Shown here piece after piece: positions 16,572 through 25,628 of a DNA stretch of 51,657 nucleotides. The stretch spans positions 1 through 51,657 of the forward strand of contig JAKQSI010000010.1 of the NCBI GenBank assembly GCA_029570205.1, written 5' to 3'. Position 1 is the first letter of the stretch. Every line of letters starts with the position of its first letter. The notes below the pieces were generated by a model. It did not search any database and was not told where the DNA came from. It saw only the letters and a list, made by a program, of their open reading frames with translations. Source of the DNA: Candidatus Omnitrophota bacterium (GTDB lineage Bacteria; Hinthialibacterota; Hinthialibacteria; Hinthialibacterales; JAKPRU01). Made by a program: the position numbers and the translations under genes.

Positions 16572-16721
16572 AAAGCAAGAAACCCGGCGCGCGCCGGGTC
16601 TCTCACGCCTTTGCTGACCTGCGTCGGCATTCACTAGGTTTGCTCCGTAGGCCGAACACCGCACAATTTTGCTGTGCTGCGCTACGCCGCGCCCTGCGGT
16701 CAGCTAAGACTTTCTATTCTC
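16572..16721 (-). ncRNA. Probable free-standing structured small RNA, class unknown
   Basis: A transcription unit of about 150 nt with no credible ORF, framed by a near-consensus promoter (16729-16756) and an intrinsic terminator (16575-16599). Inside, GCTGACC at the 5' end (about 16699-16705) can pair with GGTCAGC near the 3' end (about 16613-16619). An inner hairpin GCACA...TGTGC (about 16659-16676) and a possible CGTAG/CTACG helix lie between. A long rod with a closing stem recalls 6S RNA, but I cannot match conserved 6S positions. It lacks the GGAAGG/GCA core of SRP RNA and any riboswitch core I know. The lipoprotein gene lies 129 bp beyond its 3' end, so it does not look like a leader. 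Confidence 0.55.
16575..16599 (-). terminator. Intrinsic terminator of the small RNA
   Basis: On the minus strand the perfect 18-nt palindrome ACCCGGCGCGCGCCGGGT (16582-16599) is followed by TTCTTGCTTT. Confidence 0.6.
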
Positions 16722-16728
16722 AATTTCG

Positions 16729-16756
16729 ATTATACCACCTTTTTTCTTGATGGCAA
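16729..16756 (-). promoter_or_regulatory. Near-consensus sigma70 promoter of the small RNA
   Basis: Minus-strand TTGCCA (16751-16756), a 16-bp spacer and perfect TATAAT (16729-16734). The start is predicted at about 16721. It is among the strongest promoters by eye in the window. Confidence 0.65.
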
Positions 16757-16930
16757 TATGCAGGAAAAATTTCTTGATCTTGCGCGGCAGGGGTAAGCCT
16801 GTGACGGACGGAAGGGATATTGTGGACGGATGAGTAATAAGAATTACCTCACCCCACCCTTTTTATCCCCCAATGGGGCAGGAGCTGAACCGGCGGTTCT
16901 TTCGGGCGTTCTCACCAAAGAATCCTTCCC

Positions 16931-18487
16931 TCAATGTTCGTGAATCAGGCTTTCCAGCGCAGCGTACGAGACATTGAGGGTTCGTATGGTTCCGGCACAG
17001 CTGACACGGCTGTTGGCAAGGTCGATCTGTGCGTCCTGCAGGTCACGGAATCCGATCTGACCGTTTTCAAATTTGAAGTCGGCGATATCCAGAGCCTCTC
17101 TTGCCAGCCGAACATTTTCTTCGTTGATTTTCAGTTGCTCTTTGGCGGTCTCAATTTGACGCAGGACTTGAATGACCTGCTGGCGGAGCGCGCGTTCCTC
17201 CTCCCACAATCGGATTCTTTGTTCTTCGAGGCGACTCTCCGAGGCTCGCACCCGTGCCCGGGTTGCCCCCCCATCCCCAAAGGGCCATAACACCTGGAAC
17301 TGAAAATTCGCCATGTTGTCTCCGCCGTCATCTCGCTGGTAGCTGTTCACCAGCTCGACAGTCGGCTGCTGCCCGAGACGAGTGACCGCCAGGTCGTTCT
17401 CGTTCTGTTTCAGATTCAAGCGAATCGTCTCCAGGTTCAGATTCGTGGAGAGTGCCAGGTCGATGTATTCCTGCGCCGGTTTTTCACTTTTCGAAACTTC
17501 CAGCGGATCGGTCAGCTGGATGCGATAATTGATCGGTGTTCCCAGGAGAAGATTCAGCGCCTCGTAGTCGTCTTTCACACCGGCCTCGCCGGCCAGGAGA
17601 CCGGCTTCGATCTTTCGCATGGCCACGCGGGACTGCTTGACATCAAAGTCGGACACAAATCCGTATTCATTCTGAATCTGGTAAAACTCATAGGTCTTTC
17701 TGGCCTGGCTCAGATAATCCCTCTGAATCGCGAGGTCTTCCTCGCTGTACTTGAGATTCCAATACGCAATATTGACCCGATAAATAAGGTTTTCTTCTTC
17801 GGTGACAAGGGCGTATTGAGATTGTTGATGGGCGAGGTCGGCGTTTTCAAGATCGCGGTGAATGCGCCGCTTCTCGCGTGAATTAAACGGAACGGTGTAG
17901 CTGAGTCGCGCATTGCTCTGGAAGTCGGAACTTCTGTCGGGATCATCGTCGTAATAAGCCAGGCTGTCCTGGTAAAGATGTTGCGTTGTCTGGAATTGGA
18001 GACGATGGCCGTTACGGAATGTGCGGGTGATGTTTTGCGTGAAGTCTACCTGTTGATGATCGTCCTCGCGGTAGTCATGGCTTCCGAATCGGTCGTAGAC
18101 AGCCTGGCCTTCTTGCGCAGATCGAGTTGGGTTGAACACGGTTCGTCCCGCGATCTCATGGACTCCGATGAATCGTGCGGAGGCGGTTTGATTGAGATCG
18201 ACCAGAGAGCGATAAGGAGAGCGAGAGAGATCGAACTCGGCGTCGGCGGCCTCCAGGCTTGTGCGGGCTTGGCGCAGATCGGGATTGTTTTGAAGGGCCA
18301 TGCTGACGGCATCCCCCAGGGTGAGGATCAGGTCCGGCGGGGGTGTGGGTTCCGGGGTGGGTGTTTCCTGTGCAGGTGGGACAGCGGATTCCGCGGTGGG
18401 TGCGGGGGCCTCCGGTTGGCTGTGCAAGGCATCCGGTGTTCCCATCCATAGAAGAGCTCCGATGCAAATCCGGACCAGATTTCTCAT
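16931..18487 (-). CDS. TolC-family outer-membrane efflux channel
   Basis: A 518-aa protein when started at ATG 18487, which has GGAGG about 7 nt upstream and begins a signal peptide (MRNLVRICIGALLWMG). A Pro/Thr-rich linker of about 30 residues follows, then the two OEP repeats: LTLGDAVSMALQNNPDLRQAR at the start of the first and long heptad-rich helices (NLIYRVNIAYWNLKYSEEDL, VIQVLRQIETAKEQLKINEE). The second repeat ends ENGQIGFRDLQDAQIDLANSR. These form the trimeric channel spanning the outer membrane and periplasm. It is the last gene of the seven-gene RND/ABC locus, 65 bp after the RND-ABC fusion, so it is the probable exit duct. No N-terminal lipobox. Confidence 0.88.
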   Translation of the reverse strand: MRNLVRICIGALLWMGTPDALHSQPEAPAPTAESAVPPAQETPTPEPTPPPDLILTLGDAVSMALQNNPDLRQARTSLEAADAEFDLSRSPYRSLVDLNQTASARFIGVHEIAGRTVFNPTRSAQEGQAVYDRFGSHDYREDDHQQVDFTQNITRTFRNGHRLQFQTTQHLYQDSLAYYDDDPDRSSDFQSNARLSYTVPFNSREKRRIHRDLENADLAHQQSQYALVTEEENLIYRVNIAYWNLKYSEEDLAIQRDYLSQARKTYEFYQIQNEYGFVSDFDVKQSRVAMRKIEAGLLAGEAGVKDDYEALNLLLGTPINYRIQLTDPLEVSKSEKPAQEYIDLALSTNLNLETIRLNLKQNENDLAVTRLGQQPTVELVNSYQRDDGGDNMANFQFQVLWPFGDGGATRARVRASESRLEEQRIRLWEEERALRQQVIQVLRQIETAKEQLKINEENVRLAREALDIADFKFENGQIGFRDLQDAQIDLANSRVSCAGTIRTLNVSYAALESLIHEH

Positions 18488-18552
18488 TGACAAACCTCCA
18501 GAACGAAAGATGGAACGGTGGAGCATGAGGAAGATCCGGCAGATTTCTTCTC

Positions 18553-21500
18553 TCATTTGCCGACCGCCACTTCCGAGTGATTCTGTTTTTCTGCTGTATG
18601 GAGTATGTAAGCGTCCTCCAAGGTAGGCGGCAGGATTCTCGCTTGGGGATGCGGACTTGTTTTAGAGACAATCCGCATTCGAATTCCCTGAGGTGTTTGA
18701 ATTTGTGCCACCACTCGATGGCCTGCATGAAGCGCTTTCCAGAGATCGACGTCCCGAGTCAGCAGCTCCCACACACAGCCCTCGGCGGTGCGCACCAGGT
18801 CTTCGGTTTCACCTGCAAAGGTGATTCGGCCTTCCTGGAGAATCGCCAGGCGGGGACAGCTGTGGGCGACATCCTCCACAATATGCGTGGAGAGAATCAC
18901 AACCCGGTTGACCGCCAGACTTGTCAACAGGTTTCGGAATCGGATTCGTTCCAGCGGGTCCAATCCGGCTGTGGGTTCATCCACGATCAGCACTTTCGGA
19001 GGCTTGAGAAAAATCTGCGCCAGGCCGATTCGACGGATCATCCCGCCGGAGAAGTTCCCGGCGGGGACTTCCCGAACATGCGAGAGATTCACCATGTCCA
19101 GGGCACGGTCGATGGCTTCTCGCCTTTCCCTTTTTTCTTTCATCCCTTTCAGGAGAGACATGTAATCCAAGTACTGGTAAGCGGTCAGGGAACCATACAC
19201 GCCGAATTCCTGCGGAAGGTATCCGATCTGCTTACGGGTGTATTTCAACTCCCTGGCGAGATCATAGCCCAGCATGGAAATATAGCCCCGCGTGGGCTGA
19301 TCGATCCCGGCTAACAGCCGGAGGAACGTGGTTTTTCCTGCGCCATTCGGTCCAAGAAGGCCGAACATACCGGCGCGGATTTCCAGTTCGATTCCGGCCA
19401 GCGCTTTCTTTCTTGCCTGGATTCGTTCTCGATCCCAATCCGGCGTAAATCCGAGGCGGGGCCGTTCGCCGGGCAGAAGTCCAAGAACGGGAGATCCGAC
19501 GGGACCCCACCATACCATCCTGTGGAAGTATCCTTTGATTCGGTCGAGAACAGGCGGGGCATAAATGCGTGTGAGGTTCTTTGTGACAATTACAAGAGGT
19601 TCCTCACGTTCGGGTTTCCGATGATACTCGGTGAGTCGATTGCGCAGTTCGGACCGTTTTCGACCGCTCCAGAAAACGAAGATCCACCGCCGGCTTGTGA
19701 TCCAGCGAATTCCACGTCCCACAAGCTGTTTCAGATCCTCCAGGCCGAAATAAACGCCCGGAATGATGAGAAGTGTAAGGACAGTCGATGAAAGCAAGCC
19801 GCCGATGGTCACCCGCGCGAACGGGACCCAGGTTGCATTGTCGGTTGTTTTGAAGGCCATGGGCAAAATGCCCAGAACGGTCGTTCCCACGGTCATCAGG
19901 ATGGGTCGGAGCCGACTGTATCCGGCGATCATCATGGCACGTTCCCGTGTGAACGAACGCTCACGGCGCATCACCTGTACAATGTGAAGCAGGATCAGCG
20001 GGCTGTTCGGCAGAACCCCGATCAGAAAGATCGCCCCGAATCCGGCCAGTTCATCGAAGGGTGTCTTGGTGAGCAACAAGGCCCAGACAATACCCAGCAG
20101 AGCCAGTGGTTCGCTGACCATGATAACCAACGGCGTGGCGAACGATTCCAGGATGGCAGCCAGGATCATATACACCAGGAGAACGGCAATCCAGATGACC
20201 ATCTTCACGGAGGAGAGCATATCCTGCCATTCCTGGCTGGACCCGCCCAGTTGCATGGAGAATCCGGCGGGGATCGGGTAATTCTCGGCGATATCCTTGA
20301 GAATCTCATCCACCTCGCGCTGCTTGGCGCTGGGAGTGTAACCGTACCGGATATTGATAATCCTGGATTGATTGTCTCGTTGGATCCATTGCGCGCCGCG
20401 CACCTGTTCGAACACTCCCAGATCGGACAAGGGCACAGTGGTGCGAAGACTTGGGGCGAAGATGGGCAGATCTCGCATCTCCGACAGCGTAAGACCTTCC
20501 CGTTCTTCTTCCGGAACCCGCGACTGCTTTTCCTGGGTGATCTGCTGGAACAGGATGTCGATTTCTTCCTCTTCGCGCTTGAGGCGAATGGTGGAGAAGT
20601 CGCCTCGACGCTGGGCGGCCTGAAGATGTTGGGCGATGCTCTGCGGGGTAACTTGAAGAAGGGAGGCTTTTTCACGGTCCGGCTTGAAGTGCATTTCGAG
20701 CGCACCGCTTTCCAGGTCGGAGGAAACATCCCGGATACCGGGGACTTCCTGGATCAGCGCCATCACCTCATCGACCACACGTTCCAGTTGAGCCTGCTCC
20801 GGTCCCCGGACCTCGATCACACCGCCGTCGGTGCTGATTACAGGAGAAACCATTTCACTTTCGCGTCGTCTTCGCCACCAATCGAATGTGACATCCGCGT
20901 CGGGAATCTGCCCAAGGTGGGTGCGGAGTTCTTCCTTGATTTGCGGGACATCGCGTTTCCGCTCGGAGCGATCGACCAGTTCGACATGGATGTGCGCATC
21001 GTCATCGCTTACCCAGGTGCGAAGATGCCTGTTTTCGGGGACATGCTCTTTGAGCAAGGCCTCCACCTTCGCACAGACGTTGATTGTGTAGGATTGCTTG
21101 GTTCCTCGTGGCGGAAAGATAAACACCTCGAATCCTTCGGCATCTTCAGGATCGCGCATTGTGCCCATCTCGATGCCGCCCATGCTGTAATAGTAGGTAT
21201 AGAGCAACAGCAGAAAGATGCCGATGGCGAGACGGACGCGGTGACGCAAGCATGACTTCAGGAGATTCCCATAGAAGCGCCGGGTGGCGGCCATATTGGG
21301 GCGGGGAACTCGGCGCAATCTCTCACTGACGAAGCCCATTCCGGGGATCCGCCGGAAGAGTTCTCGAATTTTTGATTTCTTCTTATGTTGCCTCTGACTC
21401 ATCACTTTAGAAGCGAGCATGGGAACGAGCAGAATTGCCGCCAGGGCGGACACCACCATGGGGAAGATCACCGCGAGCGCGCCTTCCTGGAAAATAATCC

Positions 21501-22869
21501 GAATCCAGTCCTCAATGAAAACGATCGGCAGAAAGACGGCCACATTGGTGATCGTCAAACCGAAGATGGCACGCCCCACCTCGGTAGTCCCGCGAATGGC
21601 CGCCTGCTGCGGAGGAACACCCCGCTCATAATGGCGAGTAATGTTTTCCAGGACAACGATTCCATTGTCTACCAGGCTGCCGATTCCCACGGCCAGTCCC
21701 ACAAGGGTGACAATGTTGATTGTCAGGTCCCCGAAATACATCAGATTGAACGTGGCGATGATCGAAATCGGGATGACCAGGGCCAGGATGGCTGTAACTT
21801 TCACATCGTGGACGAACAAGAAAATCATGAGCAATGAGAGCGCGATCCCGACGGCGGCCACTTTGCTCAGACCCCGGATGGCCTCCAAAATCAACTCGGA
21901 GCTGTCTCGGATCACACTGAAGTCATATCCGGGCGGGAGGTCCTGTTTGATGCGTTCGAAGCTCTGACGAATTCGTTTCGACAAGACGATGGGATTGGTC
22001 AGGGAATCCTTCTGCACTTCGATATTCACGGCCGGATTGCCGTCCACCCGCGAGATCCATCGTCGATTCAGGCGCATCTCGCGTACCTGGCTGAGTTGGT
22101 CCAGTTTCAGGTTACCCTCCTGGCGGATGATGACATCCTCCAGTTCATGGGCGGTTCGGAATTGGCCCGACATGCGCACGTAGTGGGCCACTCCCCGGTC
22201 AAAGACTTTTCCCAGGAATACCGGTTCAGCGGTGTAGGTTCGGACTCGTGAGAGAATCTGGAAAAGCGGGCTGTTGAATTCCTGCATCCGGTCTTGTTCG
22301 ACCGCCACCTCAATGATTTTCTCCCGTCCGCCCCAGATATCTACCTGGGAGACGCCATCGATTTCATTGAGACGTTCCCCGACCCGATCCACGTTGATGA
22401 TTTCCAGGTAGGGATCGCTTTCAGGGCCGGTTAGGGCGATCCGCATGGCCTGACGGTTCTCGCGGGAGCTGTCGAACGGGAACACGCGGCAGTTGATGGA
22501 GCCTCGCGGGAAGGTTCGTCGGAAGCGGTCCAATTCCTCTTGGAGTTCAACCGCGCGATAGCGGACATCCGTGCCGAAATTGAATTCGATAAAGAAAAAA
22601 CAGCGATTGGTGCTCCCGCTGCCGCGTATGCGTTTGACCCCCGGAAGTTGCGCGATCATGGATTCGATGGGAATCATGATTCGCCGCTCCATCTCCTCCG
22701 TACCCAGCGGGCGGCGGTAGTAGAGAAAACACCCCATCTGCGGCGGGCTGATGTCCGGGAGGAACTGGATGGGCAGTCGAGTGAACGAAACCAATCCCAA
22801 GACCGCCACGGCGGCAAACAGCATGACCGTGGCGATTGGGCGCTTCACGGCGATTTCGGGCAAGTTCAT
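18553..22869 (-). CDS. RND efflux permease fused to a C-terminal ABC ATPase domain
   Basis: A single 1438-aa chain. Residues 1-1045 are a complete RND permease: TM1 (PIATVMLFAAVAVLGLVSF), periplasmic porter domains, TM2-6 with TM4 VGIGSLVDNGIVVLENI (Asp401, Asn402), a second TM7-12 half, and the GG-rich TM11-12 end. A linker of about 100 residues follows. Residues about 1155-1430 form an ABC-2-type ATPase with Walker A GPNGAGKT (1173-1180), Q1220, signature FSGGM (1273-1277), Walker B IVDEP (Asp1297, Glu1298) and His1329, all intact. TM10 reads GVLPNSPLILLHIVQ instead of the GIAVNNAIVLIDYVN of the neighbouring pump, so its relay residues are lost. Frame and stops are clean throughout. Start and stop overlap or abut neighbours (ATGA with 22866-25628). 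I know of no characterised RND-ABC single-chain transporter. Confidence 0.9.
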   Translation of the reverse strand: MNLPEIAVKRPIATVMLFAAVAVLGLVSFTRLPIQFLPDISPPQMGCFLYYRRPLGTEEMERRIMIPIESMIAQLPGVKRIRGSGSTNRCFFFIEFNFGTDVRYRAVELQEELDRFRRTFPRGSINCRVFPFDSSRENRQAMRIALTGPESDPYLEIINVDRVGERLNEIDGVSQVDIWGGREKIIEVAVEQDRMQEFNSPLFQILSRVRTYTAEPVFLGKVFDRGVAHYVRMSGQFRTAHELEDVIIRQEGNLKLDQLSQVREMRLNRRWISRVDGNPAVNIEVQKDSLTNPIVLSKRIRQSFERIKQDLPPGYDFSVIRDSSELILEAIRGLSKVAAVGIALSLLMIFLFVHDVKVTAILALVIPISIIATFNLMYFGDLTINIVTLVGLAVGIGSLVDNGIVVLENITRHYERGVPPQQAAIRGTTEVGRAIFGLTITNVAVFLPIVFIEDWIRIIFQEGALAVIFPMVVSALAAILLVPMLASKVMSQRQHKKKSKIRELFRRIPGMGFVSERLRRVPRPNMAATRRFYGNLLKSCLRHRVRLAIGIFLLLLYTYYYSMGGIEMGTMRDPEDAEGFEVFIFPPRGTKQSYTINVCAKVEALLKEHVPENRHLRTWVSDDDAHIHVELVDRSERKRDVPQIKEELRTHLGQIPDADVTFDWWRRRRESEMVSPVISTDGGVIEVRGPEQAQLERVVDEVMALIQEVPGIRDVSSDLESGALEMHFKPDREKASLLQVTPQSIAQHLQAAQRRGDFSTIRLKREEEEIDILFQQITQEKQSRVPEEEREGLTLSEMRDLPIFAPSLRTTVPLSDLGVFEQVRGAQWIQRDNQSRIINIRYGYTPSAKQREVDEILKDIAENYPIPAGFSMQLGGSSQEWQDMLSSVKMVIWIAVLLVYMILAAILESFATPLVIMVSEPLALLGIVWALLLTKTPFDELAGFGAIFLIGVLPNSPLILLHIVQVMRRERSFTRERAMMIAGYSRLRPILMTVGTTVLGILPMAFKTTDNATWVPFARVTIGGLLSSTVLTLLIIPGVYFGLEDLKQLVGRGIRWITSRRWIFVFWSGRKRSELRNRLTEYHRKPEREEPLVIVTKNLTRIYAPPVLDRIKGYFHRMVWWGPVGSPVLGLLPGERPRLGFTPDWDRERIQARKKALAGIELEIRAGMFGLLGPNGAGKTTFLRLLAGIDQPTRGYISMLGYDLARELKYTRKQIGYLPQEFGVYGSLTAYQYLDYMSLLKGMKEKRERREAIDRALDMVNLSHVREVPAGNFSGGMIRRIGLAQIFLKPPKVLIVDEPTAGLDPLERIRFRNLLTSLAVNRVVILSTHIVEDVAHSCPRLAILQEGRITFAGETEDLVRTAEGCVWELLTRDVDLWKALHAGHRVVAQIQTPQGIRMRIVSKTSPHPQARILPPTLEDAYILHTAEKQNHSEVAVGK

Positions 22870-25628
22870 TGAGTTTCGCTCCCGGGTTTTGCCGCCGACA
22901 CGGCCGGTTGAGATTCGGAATCCAAAAGGATATTGAACTTGCGTTCAGAGTGACCACGGGCCTTCGTATCCGGGTGAACAAACGGATCCTGTAGAACCCA
23001 ATGCTCCGGATCGACCATGGCAAACGTGGGACGGTGAGGGGTCTCCAGGGTCAACGTGTCTTCTTGTCCTGTGTCAAGCCAGAGGTTTCGAAGAATGTGG
23101 TCACGTTCGGTCTGGACATAGATGGGAACGGCCATTTTACCCGTTCCATGGTTCTTGATCCTCACAGTTGCTTTGTAGGCTACTCGGACTGCGCCTGACT
23201 TCTTGACAACTTTTGCTTCCGCCAGCGTGATTTCATATCGGGGCAACACGGCTCCGTATAGCCATTGTTCGAAGAACCAGTCGAGCGGTTGATCGGAAAG
23301 TTCATTGGCGAGGCGGAGAATGTCCCGATCGGAGACATCGCGGAACTTGAACCGTTCCGAGAATCGGTGCAGAAAAGCCGTCCAGTTTTCTTCTCCGAGG
23401 AGATGGTGGAGCATTCGGAAGAGTCCCTCGCCTCGAAGCCATTCGGCGTTGGATGCAGGCTTGACGTTGTGAATGTCGATAATCGCCCTGGCTAGAACCG
23501 GCGCGAGCGTATCGGGTAGCGCACCGGCATCGTAATTGAACAGCCGCTGTCGCCGCCATGCGTCGGTCTCCAGCGACTTCTCCACGTACATCGGCAGGTA
23601 CCGGTTCAGCCAGAACGCATACGGGCCGACGGTGTGGAAAGTCTTACGAAAATAGTTGGCGACCAGAAAGTCCCTGAACGACCCGTGCAACTCTCGGACA
23701 GTGGGTTCGAGTTGGGAAAAGAATCGGATTTCGGCAGGCTTCAGGTCCAATCGCTCCAATTTCCAGATCGCTTCATGAAGATAAACTAATCGCGACTCGG
23801 CCACGGGCATGAATCCGGGCATCGACTCACCGGGCAACCCCCAGAAGAAATCCATGGGAATCTCACAGAACACAATTCTGGAGAATGGGAACGGACCGAA
23901 CTTTTCAAAAGCATTTTTCTGTTCATCGCGCATATCTTCCAGATAGATTTGCGCCTGATATCGATGGCCGGGGAAGTGGTAAAACAAAGAGGTGACGTTC
24001 CCGAACGTTCCCTTCATCTCCCGGTAATCACCCCACAGAACTTGAAGGTGTTCCACCGGATGCCCCGTTCGGAAAACCCAGCGAGCCTGTCCGTTCCGAT
24101 CCTCTGTCTGAAGGCGTTCGCCCGGGAAAATGACGATTGATTCGGATGGAGCGACAACCATTATCCGGGCTTCGAACAGGTCCGGATCGGTGGATGGGAC
24201 CGTTCCGCCTCCCGCTTTGGTCAAGGGGCGATACTGCACCGGATACCAGTTGTCCTCCAGGTTCAGGAATCCGAAATCGGGATGCAGGCTTTTCACGCCA
24301 CTCCATCCGATCAAAGAGCCTTCGGATTGCAGCCGGACCTCCACCGTCTCGGAATTCACCAGAGGGCTGGGCAGGTTCACAGTCAGGATATCGATATCTC
24401 GCGTGCAATCCGGAACGCCGTTCGATGAGCTTGCTTCCCGGATTTCCAGTCCGCGATTAAGAAAAAATCGAAGGGAGGAAAGGTTGTCCGTTGCAGACCG
24501 AATCAGGATAGTCGATGCCGATTCGATCCGATTTCGGCGGAAGTCGACGGTAAGTTCGATGTCATAGTTCAGAAGGTCGAACGGGGTGGTCGGCGGGGGA
24601 GACTCCCGTAGCTCATTCATCCTTTTTCCGATGGAAATCTGTTTCCGGTTGGCTTCCCTGACTTCGATATATCCGAAGACAGCGCCCGCGCCGACAACCA
24701 GTGAGGCGATCAGCGCCGAAACCTTGAGAAGCGCCGGGAGATTCCGGTCCATCCGTAAGTCTGTCAACCAGCGCAGGAATGTTGGAATGGCAAACCAGCG
24801 GTAGCCGCCGCGTCGCAGGATTCGACGTTGCGGCTCCTGCCGACGCAAATGAAACGGAGCCAGCAGAAGGAAGAAGAGCGTAAGAAATCCCAAAACAAGA
24901 AGCGCCGGCAGCTGCGCGTGGAAGTCGATTCTTGCTCCCAACGCGGGCGAGGAACCGACCAATGCCTGCCAGTTCCAGCGAAGGATATCGACGAGGTCAC
25001 GCGCCAGGTATGCGAAGAGCATGGAGACCAGGCCGACAACGAAAATGGCGGCGAGGTCATGCTTGATCACGGATCGCAGCCAGAGCGCCAAGGCTACCAG
25101 CGGAATCAGTACCGGAACCACGACCAGGGCATAGCAGACCAGAAACGGCTGCCAGACCACCTCCGAATGACCATAAATGGTCTGCAGCAGGCCGAATCCG
25201 ATCCAGGGAACGGCGGCGACGGGGAGGATGACGAACAAGACTCCCAAGTACCTGCCAAGAACAAAGGTGAGGGTGGCAAACGGACGCGGGAAGAGAATCT
25301 TCTCAATGCCGGTTCGCCGCAGCCGCGCACAACTGTCCAGGGCCAGGGCGACTCCGCCGATCCAGATAATCGCAAGGGAAAGAAGTGCGGCGTAATTGTT
25401 GACCGGGCGGGTCATCCAGGGTTGTCGCGCATCGTAGCGCTCAGCATAGGAGCGATTCCCGAATGAATGATCGGGTGCGAGGAACAGATCGCTTTCGACG
25501 AATTTGACATGATCTCTCCAGGTGAGATACACAATCCCCAGAAGAAGCAGGACAATGAGCCAGAACCGCCAGGTCCGCCGGGACATGAGCGTTTCGGTTG
25601 CGGCGATGGCCCACAATTGACGGATCAT
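22866..25628 (-). CDS. ABC-2 permease fused to an M1 aminopeptidase-like domain lacking the zinc motif
   Basis: A 920-aa membrane protein. Residues 1-320 hold about seven TM helices in ABC-2 permease order, including a long periplasmic loop after TM1. Residues about 350-790 follow the M1 aminopeptidase plan: beta-sandwich start DLLNYDIELTVDFRRNRI, catalytic-domain landmarks FGPFPFSRIVFCEIP and late helices DWFFEQWLYG. The GAMEN loop is replaced by GLPGESMPG, and no HExxH-18-E exists: the candidate segments are HEAIW (618-622) and RELHG (645-649), with WLNRYL where M1 has WLNEGF. Proteolysis is therefore unlikely; a binding or scaffolding role is inferred. The stop and start overlap both RND neighbours by ATGA, so it is made with both pumps. 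Confidence 0.78.
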   Translation of the reverse strand: MIRQLWAIAATETLMSRRTWRFWLIVLLLLGIVYLTWRDHVKFVESDLFLAPDHSFGNRSYAERYDARQPWMTRPVNNYAALLSLAIIWIGGVALALDSCARLRRTGIEKILFPRPFATLTFVLGRYLGVLFVILPVAAVPWIGFGLLQTIYGHSEVVWQPFLVCYALVVVPVLIPLVALALWLRSVIKHDLAAIFVVGLVSMLFAYLARDLVDILRWNWQALVGSSPALGARIDFHAQLPALLVLGFLTLFFLLLAPFHLRRQEPQRRILRRGGYRWFAIPTFLRWLTDLRMDRNLPALLKVSALIASLVVGAGAVFGYIEVREANRKQISIGKRMNELRESPPPTTPFDLLNYDIELTVDFRRNRIESASTILIRSATDNLSSLRFFLNRGLEIREASSSNGVPDCTRDIDILTVNLPSPLVNSETVEVRLQSEGSLIGWSGVKSLHPDFGFLNLEDNWYPVQYRPLTKAGGGTVPSTDPDLFEARIMVVAPSESIVIFPGERLQTEDRNGQARWVFRTGHPVEHLQVLWGDYREMKGTFGNVTSLFYHFPGHRYQAQIYLEDMRDEQKNAFEKFGPFPFSRIVFCEIPMDFFWGLPGESMPGFMPVAESRLVYLHEAIWKLERLDLKPAEIRFFSQLEPTVRELHGSFRDFLVANYFRKTFHTVGPYAFWLNRYLPMYVEKSLETDAWRRQRLFNYDAGALPDTLAPVLARAIIDIHNVKPASNAEWLRGEGLFRMLHHLLGEENWTAFLHRFSERFKFRDVSDRDILRLANELSDQPLDWFFEQWLYGAVLPRYEITLAEAKVVKKSGAVRVAYKATVRIKNHGTGKMAVPIYVQTERDHILRNLWLDTGQEDTLTLETPHRPTFAMVDPEHWVLQDPFVHPDTKARGHSERKFNILLDSESQPAVSAAKPGSETQ

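Noticed and set aside
18560-19400. The fusion as an artefact of two overlapping genes
   Set aside because: The frame is continuous through the linker with no stop, and no internal SD plus ATG of convincing quality was seen just before the ATPase domain.
19984-21255. A 423-codon plus-strand reading frame
   Set aside because: It lies wholly antisense to the RND-ABC fusion and has the His/Gln/Asp-rich composition typical of reverse-frame translation of GC-rich genes.
21650-21680. VDN in TM4 of the RND proteins as a lost proton-relay Asp
   Set aside because: A single Asp followed by Asn is normal for this RND subgroup and occurs in both pumps; only the TM10 change in the fusion is unusual.
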